A DNA stretch of 64,000 bases from Pseudomonas lurida (lineage in GTDB: Bacteria; Pseudomonadota; Gammaproteobacteria; Pseudomonadales; Pseudomonadaceae): the NCBI RefSeq assembly GCF_002563895.1, contig NZ_PDJB01000001.1, positions 169,501 through 233,500 on the forward strand. Direction: 5' to 3'. Of the stretch, positions 46,052 through 53,864 are shown in pieces (the stretch's first letter is position 1; each line of letters begins with the position of its first letter). The notes under the pieces are model-generated. The model ran no database searches and was not told where the DNA came from. It worked only from the letters and a program-made list of their open reading frames with translations. A program made the position numbers and the translations under genes.

Positions 46052-46565
46052 TTTTTTTTCCAAGTATCATATTAATTGGGATTAGGCGGGGTATCAGGAT
46101 TTCACTTCTGAGCGCCAGGTTTCTACGCTGACGTACTTCCGGATCTTTCCAGTCCATGTAGGTGAACATGGCTTCGAGATCAATTTTTTCCCGAGCTGTC
46201 TCGGGAGCAAGTAGGGGGACCCCCGCTTTATTTGAAACATCGGCCGTATACTGGACACCTGGGAAGTCTAAAATATCAATGCTGACCTTTAACCAAATTG
46301 GATTGGGTGTTCTGCCATCACTTCTAGTATGAAAAAGCATTGGATGATCATCTATGAACGCAAGGTGTACATAATTATCTACGTTATTTATTTTATCAGC
46401 GGTATGGCTCCATTCATTCCCGCCTGGAGCGGGAATTTTTAAACCGCGACTTTCCGCTTCCGCCAATGAAAATAAACCCTTATTGTCAATAATACTCTGT
46501 AGGTTAGATTGGTCAGTAAAGTGCCAAACCCCGTCAACTCCATGTTTTACTAACAATGCTTTCAT
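46044..46565 (-). CDS. DarT1-like DNA ADP-ribosyltransferase toxin
   Basis: 173 residues from the ATG at 46565. The NAD-binding start motif is VWHFTDQSNLQSIIDNKG (His15, Thr17). NNVDNYVHLAFIDDHPMLFH follows, and RRNLALRSEILIPRLIP carries the likely catalytic Glu155. This layout is that of DUF4433/DarT proteins, which ADP-ribosylate single-stranded DNA; the DarT1 branch modifies guanosine. It is paired with the NADAR antitoxin. DarTG systems act in phage defence by abortive infection. A run of nine A's sits at the gene junction. Confidence 0.85.
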   Translation of the reverse strand: MKALLVKHGVDGVWHFTDQSNLQSIIDNKGLFSLAEAESRGLKIPAPGGNEWSHTADKINNVDNYVHLAFIDDHPMLFHTRSDGRTPNPIWLKVSIDILDFPGVQYTADVSNKAGVPLLAPETAREKIDLEAMFTYMDWKDPEVRQRRNLALRSEILIPRLIPINMILGKKNG

Positions 46566-47192
46566 AACGCCATCCGATAGCTAGTTTTTGAGGGTTGCTC
46601 GCGGTTATGAGGTTCAGAAATACTCCAACTCTGCGAGAAGCTGAATTGAGATTAGCTCAAGCCTTTGCGACAGACAATGACTGGCCGAAACTGTGTCGAA
46701 ATCAGGAGTAACTCTCTCTGGAAATGCAAGACTGAGCGCCGCCATGGGCTCGATTGGTCGTAGGGTAAACGTGCTTTTCGTCGCCTCAGCGCGCACATTG
46801 TATGTTATTCCACTGTACTGATGTACAGTATTTGGAGCGTCTGATCTGAAAGGGTCTGGCGAGAGGCTGGAGAGCGTCAAGGCTCTGACCAGCTCACAAT
46901 GGTACGAAAAGAGCCTAATTAACCGGCAATCTCGGTATGAGCCCACAAGCGTGAAGAGGAACGACAAGCAGTGCTCACTCGGTGTCGGTATTGCCTGAGT
47001 GGGTATCCGAGGATGGCGTTTTGCCTTATCTTAGGTCACGACGCACGCTGCAAGTGGTTACGCCAAGGCCGATTGATCGTCCGGTCAGATCGTCAGTGAC
47101 GACTGACGACAGAGGAACTAAGTAACGTTCCTCACATGGTTAGGCCCACGATTTAATGCAAATGGAAGTGTAGTCACCGGAGGCGTGCGTTA
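46566..47192. other. Intergenic stretch without a convincing gene
   Basis: A 117-residue minus-strand open frame at 46614-46967 has no ribosome-binding site or family resemblance, and I do not call it. CGTCAGT and ACTGACG at about 47090-47107 form a short hairpin. The region likely holds promoters for the divergent DarT1 and NA37-like operons. Confidence 0.4.
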
Positions 47193-47207
47193 AGCAAATA
47201 ATTTGCT
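47193..47207. promoter_or_regulatory. 15-bp perfect palindrome, operator candidate
   Basis: AGCAAATAATTTGCT is symmetric around a central A. It lies 34 bp upstream of the NA37-like gene start, between its probable promoter and ribosome-binding site, where a repressor could control the two-gene unit. Confidence 0.4.
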
Positions 47208-47241
47208 ACTTGACCACATAAAAGCAAAGGAGCGCAAAGTC

Positions 47242-48339
47242 ATGACCGCAATTGAATCTCCGCAACTAGCAGCTTTCAGTTTCGAAGGTCTGTCTATTGA
47301 GAAAGTAATAATTCACAAAATCCACCCTCGATCAGGGTCGGATCTGGTGCCTCCGAAAACCAGCCAGAAGCTAAGCGTCTTTCCTCAAGAGGCGCTCGAT
47401 ACCCTCCAACTACGAATTCAGAAAGCGTTAGGTAACAAGTCACACGGCATAGAAATGAGTATTTCTCTTGAAGATGCTGACAGTTTCTTCCAAAAATCAG
47501 CAACGATGCTTTCATGTAGTGATCAGGATTTTATCCTGAAATCCCAAAGCCTTGCGCTTGACTTAAGCAAAGCGCAATTAAGCACAAACGCTCCAGGCGG
47601 AATGCTAGCTGTGATTCGAGGTAGAGTTGGAGACAAGGACAATCCTTTCCTCGCTGTAATAAAAGCAGACATACAAGATGGTTTTAGAGCAAACGAAGAT
47701 GATGATAACGTTAATGTTGAATATATTTCTGAGTTGCTATTAACAGAGGCCCAGCGGCTGTACAAAATAGGTTTGATTTCTCCTGTGCTTAGTCGAGCGC
47801 CTGTTAATAATCTATATTCGCCTTCAGACTACAGAGCCTTTCTCTTTGATCACTTGATGACAGCTACAGAAACACGAAATGCTGCAGCATATTTTTACGG
47901 AAATTTCCTCGGCATGAGCATTCAAGCATCATCAAAAAAACTGACCCAGGATTTTTTTGAGCACACGAGAAGCTTTATTGATACTGCCCCGCTTTCAACC
48001 GATCAAAAACTCGATTTGCACGAAGCCCTTCGGTCTGATTTAAAAAGCCAAGCGGCAACTATAAGCGTTACTGACTTTTCCGAAAAAAACTTTCCAGTCG
48101 GCTTAAGAGAAAGCTACTCATCATTTATGGAGTCGAAAAGCTTTCCAAAAAACGCGGTAATCAAAGATAACGAATATATAAGCGCGAAACTTAAGCGTCG
48201 ACGTAAATATGTTTTCACCAATGGGGTTTGGATTAGCACCCCGTCGGAAAGTGATGAAAACCTTTTGAAAATTGAATCGCTTGATGAGAAAGGCACTACA
48301 ATAGTTACTATTAACAGTAGACTTGAAAGTCAAAAATAA
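47242..48339 (+). CDS. NA37/YejK-like nucleoid-associated protein
   Basis: 365 residues from the ATG at 47242, with AAAGGAG nine bases upstream; an earlier in-frame start at 47203 lacks one. The order of segments parallels E. coli YejK (NdpA): a glycine turn and strand with PGGMLAVIRGRVG and NPFLAVIKADIQDGF, then YISELLLTEAQRLYKIGLISP. A helical part follows (YFYGNFLGMSIQASSKKLTQ), and a late ISVTDFSEKNFPVGLRESYS. No catalytic residues are apparent. It is coupled to the next gene by a one-base TAATG overlap. GC is low. Association of an NA37-like protein with a RelA/SpoT enzyme suggests a dedicated two-component defence or toxin system; this role is inference. Confidence 0.7.
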   Translation: MTAIESPQLAAFSFEGLSIEKVIIHKIHPRSGSDLVPPKTSQKLSVFPQEALDTLQLRIQKALGNKSHGIEMSISLEDADSFFQKSATMLSCSDQDFILKSQSLALDLSKAQLSTNAPGGMLAVIRGRVGDKDNPFLAVIKADIQDGFRANEDDDNVNVEYISELLLTEAQRLYKIGLISPVLSRAPVNNLYSPSDYRAFLFDHLMTATETRNAAAYFYGNFLGMSIQASSKKLTQDFFEHTRSFIDTAPLSTDQKLDLHEALRSDLKSQAATISVTDFSEKNFPVGLRESYSSFMESKSFPKNAVIKDNEYISAKLKRRRKYVFTNGVWISTPSESDENLLKIESLDEKGTTIVTINSRLESQK

Positions 48340-49310
48340 TGAGCGCTGAGTCATTTGTTGAGTACTTGGAAATAAACCGTTCTCCACTTGAAGCATGGGG
48401 GCGGTTTATTGCGAGCCGAGTTCAATCAAGCCTTATTGAATCGGGCCACTCGCCAGCGCTTATAAAAATCCCGGTATTGCCTAGGGTCAAAGACACCGCG
48501 TCGGCTGTAGGTAAAATCGGAAGAAAAGGTTATGACAACCCTATAGCACAAATGACAGATTTGGTTGGTATCCGATTTGTCGTACTCTTGACTGAAGATA
48601 TACAGACCTTATGCAGTATAATTTCTAGCGAGCCCTCTTGGAAAGCAGAGGTCTCTAAAGATTTCCTTCTAGAGATTGAAAACAACACAAAAATTTTTGA
48701 TTATCAATCAAAACACTACGAAATTCGGCCATTAGAAGAGTTTGTAGCTGATGATATTAAAATCAGTAAAGATCTATGCTGCGAGGTTCAGATCAGAACT
48801 TTGTTGCAACATGCTTATGCTGAAATGGTTCATGATAATATTTATAAGCCAAAAGGTGTTGTAACCACCTCCGCTGAGCGTCATGTAGCTAGAAGTATGG
48901 CACTCATTGAAACGACAGATGATTTATTTAGTCGTACCATTAAACTTCTTGCTGATGCAAATGCGCCTAGAACAGAATTCTCTAAAGACCTTGATAGTAT
49001 GTTTAGAGAACGTGTGGGAGGGCAATATATTGCACCCGATATTAAAACCTCACTGCTAGTTATCGATGCATTCGGTGATGTTCTAGAGTCTGGGCTTTCA
49101 AGAGAAATAAATGAACTCCTTAAGTCTAAAAAATATATACCTCGGAAGATAAAAGAAAGAGCATCAGTCAAAGGCTTGTTTAGCAACAGTGTGATACTTT
49201 TTGTTTATTGGCTTGCGTTGAACACTGATAGCGTTACCCTCAAGGCTCGGTGGCCTCTACCCGGCGACTGGCGCTCGCTAAATCTTGTTATTTCGGATGT
49301 GAATTGTTAA
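48339..49310 (+). CDS. RelA/SpoT-type nucleotide synthetase (toxSAS/CapRel-like candidate)
   Basis: 323 residues, starting at the last base of the upstream stop codon (TAATG). The synthetase domain covers residues ~40-170: PRVKDTASAVGKIGRKGYDN; QMTDLVGIRFVVLL with metal-binding Asp74; YQSKHYEIRP (G-loop tyrosine position); and CCEVQIRTLLQHAYAEMVHD with catalytic Glu149. No hydrolase, TGS or ACT domain is present, so it is a small alarmone-synthetase-type enzyme with an additional C-terminal domain (residues ~190-323). Homologues either make (p)ppGpp/(pp)pApp or pyrophosphorylate tRNA ends. The pairing with NA37 is unusual. Confidence 0.82.
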   Translation: MSAESFVEYLEINRSPLEAWGRFIASRVQSSLIESGHSPALIKIPVLPRVKDTASAVGKIGRKGYDNPIAQMTDLVGIRFVVLLTEDIQTLCSIISSEPSWKAEVSKDFLLEIENNTKIFDYQSKHYEIRPLEEFVADDIKISKDLCCEVQIRTLLQHAYAEMVHDNIYKPKGVVTTSAERHVARSMALIETTDDLFSRTIKLLADANAPRTEFSKDLDSMFRERVGGQYIAPDIKTSLLVIDAFGDVLESGLSREINELLKSKKYIPRKIKERASVKGLFSNSVILFVYWLALNTDSVTLKARWPLPGDWRSLNLVISDVNC

Positions 49311-49516
49311 GCCTGGATCTTGGGGCTTACCTACAGATGCCTCTTATACCTTTTTGCTAAGCCTAATAGGCTCGGTTCAGGTATAAATACAGTTTATTCA
49401 AAAAAACAAAGCGGATTTTATAATTGTCGTATTGGTTAGCGATAAAAGTCATAAAATATTTTTGAAGTTTATATAATGTAAGTTGTTGGCTTTGTGATAG
49501 GTCTGAGCTAGATTTT
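49311..49516. other. Convergent intergenic gap
   Basis: 206 AT-rich bases between the convergent synthetase and metallopeptidase genes. Only a weak hairpin (AGCCTAATAGGCT near 49358) is visible. Confidence 0.4.
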
Positions 49517-50797
49517 TTAAGGTAGCCATCCAGTTAAAATCAAAATTATCGTGCGTAGTTTGTCATTACTCATTGATAATTTTTCTTTGTTTTGAAAGTT
49601 CCTTTCGTCATCTAAGCGTTTCATTGCTTCCTTTCCGAGTTCTGTTACCCAACTATCTTTTCGCAGGCCATCACATAGGTGCATTGCACTGTCATATATT
49701 ACGTCATAATGTCGCCTTTGATCTTCCATTAGCAATATTTCAAAAGCTGAAACTTTTTCTTTCAGATTTTCTATATTGACATCTTGCTCGCTAACTAGGG
49801 TTTTCTTATAAAGGAATATAAGGTGTTTGCGTAGGCAGTGGCCGCGCGCCTGAACTTTAGGAATAGTATCCATTGTCCAATCTGCTGGGCCGTCTGGAAG
49901 TGAAGGAAATCGCCTTAAGTATTCTAATGCTTGCATGTGGTAAAAACCAATATAAATGGCACGCAACACCTTAATTGAGTCTTGGCCTTTATTCTTAATG
50001 TCGCCTAGCGTAAGATCCGCAGCGATTAAGTCGCAGAATACTTCTTCAAAAGTTTGAGGATCGTTCAGGTAGGCTATCTGAGCATCATTGAACTGCTGAT
50101 CACTTTTGTCTTGCGTTTGTATGTGGGTTATTACTTCATCAATGTTTTGGTTAAGGATTGCAGCTGAGGGAGCAATCCGTATGGCTTCTAAAATTTCCTC
50201 TATCGGGCGCTGCTTTAATTCAATTACATCGGCTATTAACTCGCATGCATGCTCGCGAACTTCCGGTAAAATTGTTTCATTTACAAAAATTCTGTGCCCA
50301 AACTCATGATATAGCAAAAAACTTTCGTGAACGTTTGTCAGGAACCATCTCCAATCCTCGTTCAACCCTTTTGATTCCAAATCTTTTCGGTGTGTGCTGT
50401 ATATCGATGCACAATGTAAAGCATCTTCAAAGCGACCTACCTCAACAAGGCGCTCAGCGAGAACTTTGTGAAAGTAAGTTATCGAGGGTCGCCCGGTTTC
50501 AGCCTCAATGAATAGCCTGTTTAGCAAATTCATGGTTTGCCCCATGTATTGGTCATAAACTATCCAGGTTTTTCCAGAAAGAGTAATGAGTTCAACCCGT
50601 CGAGCAGCAGAGTATACTATCTTAAAGTTCGTCGGCAGATTGAAGTAGTCTGCCATTCTAGTTAGCTTTGAAATATTTTCCTCATATATTGACAAATTAA
50701 CCCGACTCTCCATGTTTAGGCGGGTAGCGTTGATGAATCTATCAATGGTTAAGTTATTATTCATTTGCGTTGGCTTACTTGGGCGTTTCTGCGACAT
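49517..50797 (-). CDS. Putative zinc metallopeptidase (HExxH), conflict-system effector candidate
   Basis: 426 residues from the ATG at 50797, which overlaps the upstream small gene by 23 bp; an ATG at 50764 is an alternative. A zincin motif is clear: FLLYHEFGHRIF, with His164, Glu165 and His168. Two downstream candidates for the third ligand are EHACELIADV (~182-191) and TFEEVFCDLIAADLT (~249-263). The N-terminal ~100 residues form a separate domain, and the C-terminus is helical and highly charged. I do not recognise the family. Tight coupling to an EACC1-like protein suggests a protease activated by a sensing partner. The role is inference. Confidence 0.65.
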   Translation of the reverse strand: MSQKRPSKPTQMNNNLTIDRFINATRLNMESRVNLSIYEENISKLTRMADYFNLPTNFKIVYSAARRVELITLSGKTWIVYDQYMGQTMNLLNRLFIEAETGRPSITYFHKVLAERLVEVGRFEDALHCASIYSTHRKDLESKGLNEDWRWFLTNVHESFLLYHEFGHRIFVNETILPEVREHACELIADVIELKQRPIEEILEAIRIAPSAAILNQNIDEVITHIQTQDKSDQQFNDAQIAYLNDPQTFEEVFCDLIAADLTLGDIKNKGQDSIKVLRAIYIGFYHMQALEYLRRFPSLPDGPADWTMDTIPKVQARGHCLRKHLIFLYKKTLVSEQDVNIENLKEKVSAFEILLMEDQRRHYDVIYDSAMHLCDGLRKDSWVTELGKEAMKRLDDERNFQNKEKLSMSNDKLRTIILILTGWLP

Positions 50798-51074
50798 TTT
50801 TACTTGCCAATATTTTAAGTAGAGTTTTTTCGCTTACACCTCGAATTTCAATGCCATCTATTAAAACGCGCACATGTTTTTTAGCTTTGATTTGAGCTTC
50901 TATAATCTCAATAATTCCATCTATTACTAGAGGGGCTAATGTCATCACTACTGTGAATAACGATAATCCATCCATGCCCCGTCGCTCGGAGGAGAAACTA
51001 TTTTCATCCCTGCCGATTTGCTCCAACTGGTTACAAGTAAGCTCGTCTGATACTTCAATTGCGATTTCGGCCAT
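50775..51074 (-). CDS. Small EACC1-like protein (effector-associated constant component)
   Basis: 99 residues from the ATG at 51074, with GAGG eight bases upstream. Acidic N-terminus, then a hydrophobic helix (LSLFTVVMTLAPLVIDGIIEII), then VRVLIDGIEIRGVSEKTLLKIL. This order closely resembles what I know of the EACC1 family described in bacterial NTP-dependent conflict systems. In those systems, it is encoded directly upstream of an effector gene, often a protease. The resemblance is by recall and pattern, not a search. Its end overlaps the metallopeptidase start. Confidence 0.6.
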   Translation of the reverse strand: MAEIAIEVSDELTCNQLEQIGRDENSFSSERRGMDGLSLFTVVMTLAPLVIDGIIEIIEAQIKAKKHVRVLIDGIEIRGVSEKTLLKILASKNVAETPK

Positions 51075-51417
51075 GTAGTTATCCTCAAAAAATTAGTATA
51101 GCCCAAGTAATTGCCTCGCACTTGTTCGGTGTCGATTTTCATTTCGAAACCATGGCTGTGCTTGGAACACCGGATTTTGGATGGGGGCGCAGACTCACTC
51201 ATCCCGACACCCTCTACCTGGATCGCCTACAGCGGGTAAGGGGATAGTCACCGCTGCCCACATTACTCCATGGCACCTCAACAGTATCGATGAGCGCTAG
51301 CGCCGATTTGGGCGGGTGTCTTGGCCACCTACTTACCTTATACCCAAGCGGAAACGGAACCCCCCATAGCGACTTGAATCTGTAAAAACATCGGGGTTCG
51401 AATTACCCCGATCCGAA
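51075..51417. other. Intergenic stretch without a convincing gene
   Basis: No coding sequence with a plausible start is seen. It separates the EACC1-like/protease operon from an integrase remnant and is probably a junction between cargo modules. Confidence 0.4.
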
Positions 51418-51693
51418 TCACATCCCAAAGGACCCATGAGCAAGGCGGAGGTGCCGTGTTTGTCTGCTGGGTGATTGGACGGACTTGCTCACCCATTTGC
51501 ATTCAACCTCACTAGTCATTTGCGTCGGATTTGACCAGCACGGGTTGTTGGCGTGATCGGCAGGCAACGACCCAAAGCCGTCGGCTCTAATTTCGAAATT
51601 GGCGAACCACTCGATTGCAGCCAGCACTTCGCCCAGTTGCTGGAACTTTGCCGCGGTTAGCCGGCGCTCCTGCTGGGTGATAAGTCTCGTCAC
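51418..51693 (-). pseudogene. Remnant of a XerC/D-like tyrosine recombinase N-terminus
   Basis: A 91-residue frame starts at GTG 51693. Its first ~33 residues (RRLTAAKFQQLGEVLAAIEW then FANFE) resemble the N-terminus of phage-type integrases with LTAxxFQxLADVPxExEWFANI. After WFAN the similarity stops and the remaining residues look non-homologous, with none of the catalytic R-H-R-Y part. It is a truncated gene, a scar of an earlier recombinase. It begins one base after the preceding HEPN-motif gene ends. Confidence 0.5.
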
Positions 51694-51694
51694 C

Positions 51695-52378
51695 TCAACC
51701 CCCTCGCCAGTTATTCCGATGAACCTCGCGGCACCGATGCACCACTTGCTCTACCAGCGAATTGCGTGGTGTGGCGTGGATCCAACTATCCTCAAAAGGT
51801 GGAAGCGGCCCATCGGTCTCCAGCACCGCATTCAATTCCAACGAAAGCAGGATCAGCGTTTTGAATGCATTAGGGACCTGGACTTGTTCGAACTGTTCTC
51901 TTTGGGCATCCATCGCATCTATATGTGCATGCGTCCGGTCCCATTCTTTGGATTTGTGATGAACCAGGGCGTTGCGTGCCTTGACCAGAGCTCTTAGCCC
52001 ATTGATGGCCGGGCCGTCCTCATGCAGGGAACGACCACAGACCAAACGTGGAATGACAAGCCATTTACCCACCACGTCCAGCTTGTCCAGATAGGTTTTT
52101 GCCAGGCGTTCCCCAAGCTGGAGGGTGGCAAATTCATATGCCGCAGCTTCGAGGGCCATGGCGGAAAAGACTATGGTTTTTATGCCTGCCACAATTTTTC
52201 TGGATTTCTGTCTGTCGTAGGCTGTCGCATCGCTAGGCCATTGTGGCCTAGGAACTGGATTGCCATTCTCGAACAGAAAACAGCCGAAGGCCTCCTCCGC
52301 AATTTCGGAGTAGGTGTCCACCATGGAATCGACGAGGACCCAGCTATCGCGAACTTCAAACGGTTTGGTCATGCCCAT
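51695..52378 (-). CDS. HEPN-motif protein of unknown function
   Basis: 227 residues from the ATG at 52378 (AGAGG upstream; ATG at 52372 also possible). It is all-helical by appearance. A hydrophobic helix (IVFSAMALEAAAYEFAT) is followed by LRALVKARNALVHHKSKEW, which contains the R-x4-H signature (Arg135-His140) of HEPN RNases. HEPN proteins cleave RNA in many toxin and phage-defence systems. No antitoxin-like gene is adjacent, so it may act alone or be a non-catalytic HEPN. A perfect 16-bp palindrome lies upstream. Confidence 0.6.
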   Translation of the reverse strand: MGMTKPFEVRDSWVLVDSMVDTYSEIAEEAFGCFLFENGNPVPRPQWPSDATAYDRQKSRKIVAGIKTIVFSAMALEAAAYEFATLQLGERLAKTYLDKLDVVGKWLVIPRLVCGRSLHEDGPAINGLRALVKARNALVHHKSKEWDRTHAHIDAMDAQREQFEQVQVPNAFKTLILLSLELNAVLETDGPLPPFEDSWIHATPRNSLVEQVVHRCREVHRNNWRGG

Positions 52379-52431
52379 CCCAGCCTCTTAAAAAAGTGGT
52401 GATAACGTATTTTATCGCTAATAGATGGTGC

Positions 52432-52447
52432 CTTAGCCATGGCTAAG
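52432..52447. promoter_or_regulatory. 16-bp perfect palindrome upstream of HEPN gene
   Basis: CTTAGCCATGGCTAAG is a perfect palindrome 54 bp upstream of the HEPN-gene start. GATAACGTATTTTATC, nearer the gene at 52401-52416, is a second inverted repeat. Both are candidate operators. Confidence 0.45.
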
Positions 52448-52702
52448 TTCAGGTCGCTTTTGGCCGTTCTCTGCCGATCTTGGTTTCCACGTATATTGGT
52501 CAAATCCGATGCAATTGCTGGTCAGAACGGCTGCAAGTGACTGATCGGGTCGAATCCAAACACGTGGTCAAGTGGAGCGCAATTTCGCAGGCTGCTGCGT
52601 TGGCGTCTGGGAGAGGACAGGAATGCGTGGGCGAACCCCTCTGCTGCTCGCTGAAGGCGCCTAATGCGAAGGGGTGATGGGGGTTAAAAACCGATACCCC
52701 TC

Positions 52703-52835
52703 AAAAAACGGTGTTCCAGGTGTTCCATGTGTTCCACTAAGGCTGGAAGCCACGAGTTACGTGGCTTGCAGAGTGGAACACCTTTTTATTTGAGCTGGAA
52801 CACCCGGTGTTCCAGCGGAAAAAGGTGTTCCACGT
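52703..52835 (+). repeat. Iteron block copy 1 (GTGTTCCA repeats)
   Basis: GTGTTCCA begins at 52711, 52720 and 52729 (period 9). After the hairpin GCCACGAGTTACGTGGC come two inverted copies (52774, 52796) and two further direct copies (52807, 52825). The pattern resembles origin iterons. It lies downstream of the primase-helicase operon. Confidence 0.65.
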
Positions 52836-53017
52836 TGATAGCCTGTTGATTCGGTCCCAGAGTCACGTCCTCAACGTTCGGCGCAGGTTGTGCCAGGAAT
52901 GATTTGTGTGAGGACAGACGTAGTCGGTTCGGTCTGGTAAGTGTGTGGCAGCCCCTGCTGCTGCTCGCTGAAGACGCCCAATGCGACGGGATGATGGATG
53001 TAAAAAACCGATACCCC

Positions 53018-53142
53018 TCAAAAAACGGTGTTCCAGGTGTTCCACTAAAGCTGAAAGCCACGGATTACGTGGCTTTCAGGCTGGAACACCTTTTTATTTG
53101 AGGTGGAACACCGAGTGTTCCAGGGGAAAAAGGTGTTCCACG
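53018..53142 (+). repeat. Iteron block copy 2 (GTGTTCCA repeats)
   Basis: Same arrangement as block 1, with two rather than three leading GTGTTCCA copies. The hairpin GCCACGGATTACGTGGC is followed by inverted and direct copies. It starts from the same CCGATACCCCTCAAAAAACG sequence. Confidence 0.65.
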
Positions 53143-53157
53143 TTGATGCTGTGTCAT

Positions 53158-53793
53158 TCAGTCCAACAGCAGTTCCTCAACTGTCGGTCTCGCTGGGCCT
53201 GTCCTGATTGTATGAGGGCCAACGTAGTCAAACCGGTCCTCCCGGTGAGTGGGAGGTAAGGGAATCCGAATGTCCTGCAAAGAGCCTTGCAGGCCCATGA
53301 GATACGCGACCTGCTGGTATCGTTTGGCTACTGCCACCAACTCATTCGCGCTGCTTCTTATTTGTTCCGCTCGTTTGTACAGGATTGCCCTCAAGAGCTC
53401 TTTGTGTGAGGTCTCCAGCGCTTGGTTACCCTGTTCAAGTCGTTGGTCGATCTCAGTGACTTCCTGTTCAAGTTTAGCGATGGCAGCAGTTCGAGCCAGG
53501 TGCTTGCCACGGTTTCTGTCCGATTCGCCAAGGATTGATTGCAGGGCTGTGTCTGCTTCGGCTTCAGCAACCGTATCGCCAGCAGCAATGGCCGCACTGT
53601 AGGCTTTGAGCGCCTTGTCATGCGCCGTTGCTTTTGCTTCCTTGTCCAGAGTGTCCTCAGCAACCAAGGCCGTTAACTTGTGGGCCAGCTGCTTCTTGGT
53701 TCTCTCCAGTTCTTGGAGCGTTTCACGTTGAGCTGCGTATTTGTTTTGAGCCGCTTTGATTTCGGGGGTTGAAATCGAGTTTCTGTTGGACAT
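53158..53793 (-). CDS. Coiled-coil protein of unknown function (island)
   Basis: 211 residues from the ATG at 53793, with GGAGA upstream. It is dominated by long charged heptad-like helices (AAQRETLQELERTKKQLAHK; IAKLEQEVTEIDQRLEQGNQ), then a short C-terminal tail (REDRFDYVGPHTIRTGPARP). I see no catalytic motif. It follows the primase-helicase gene by 71 bp and is probably in the same operon; a structural or replication-accessory role is possible. Confidence 0.65.
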   Translation of the reverse strand: MSNRNSISTPEIKAAQNKYAAQRETLQELERTKKQLAHKLTALVAEDTLDKEAKATAHDKALKAYSAAIAAGDTVAEAEADTALQSILGESDRNRGKHLARTAAIAKLEQEVTEIDQRLEQGNQALETSHKELLRAILYKRAEQIRSSANELVAVAKRYQQVAYLMGLQGSLQDIRIPLPPTHREDRFDYVGPHTIRTGPARPTVEELLLD

Positions 53794-53864
53794 GGGGGTA
53801 TCTCCATTTACATATGGTGCTGCGAAAGGCTTGCCGGAATGGCAGGCCGAAATGGGTGACTAAT

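Larger units (their letters stand above)
52636..53265. repeat. Tandem ~316-bp duplication carrying two iteron blocks
   Basis: Copy 1 (about 52636-52945) and copy 2 (about 52952-53265) align over their lengths. Each starts near CTGCTGCTCGCTGAAG, passes through an iteron block and ends in sequence from the 3' end of the coiled-coil gene at 53158. In copy 1 that coding end is broken: DRTDYVCPHT in place of DRFDYVGPHT. So a unit containing the gene's tail and its downstream repeats was duplicated. Confidence 0.7.

Noticed and set aside
46614..46967. 117-residue minus-strand frame upstream of DarT1
   Set aside because: No ribosome-binding site, serine-rich atypical composition and no family resemblance; possible but not supportable.
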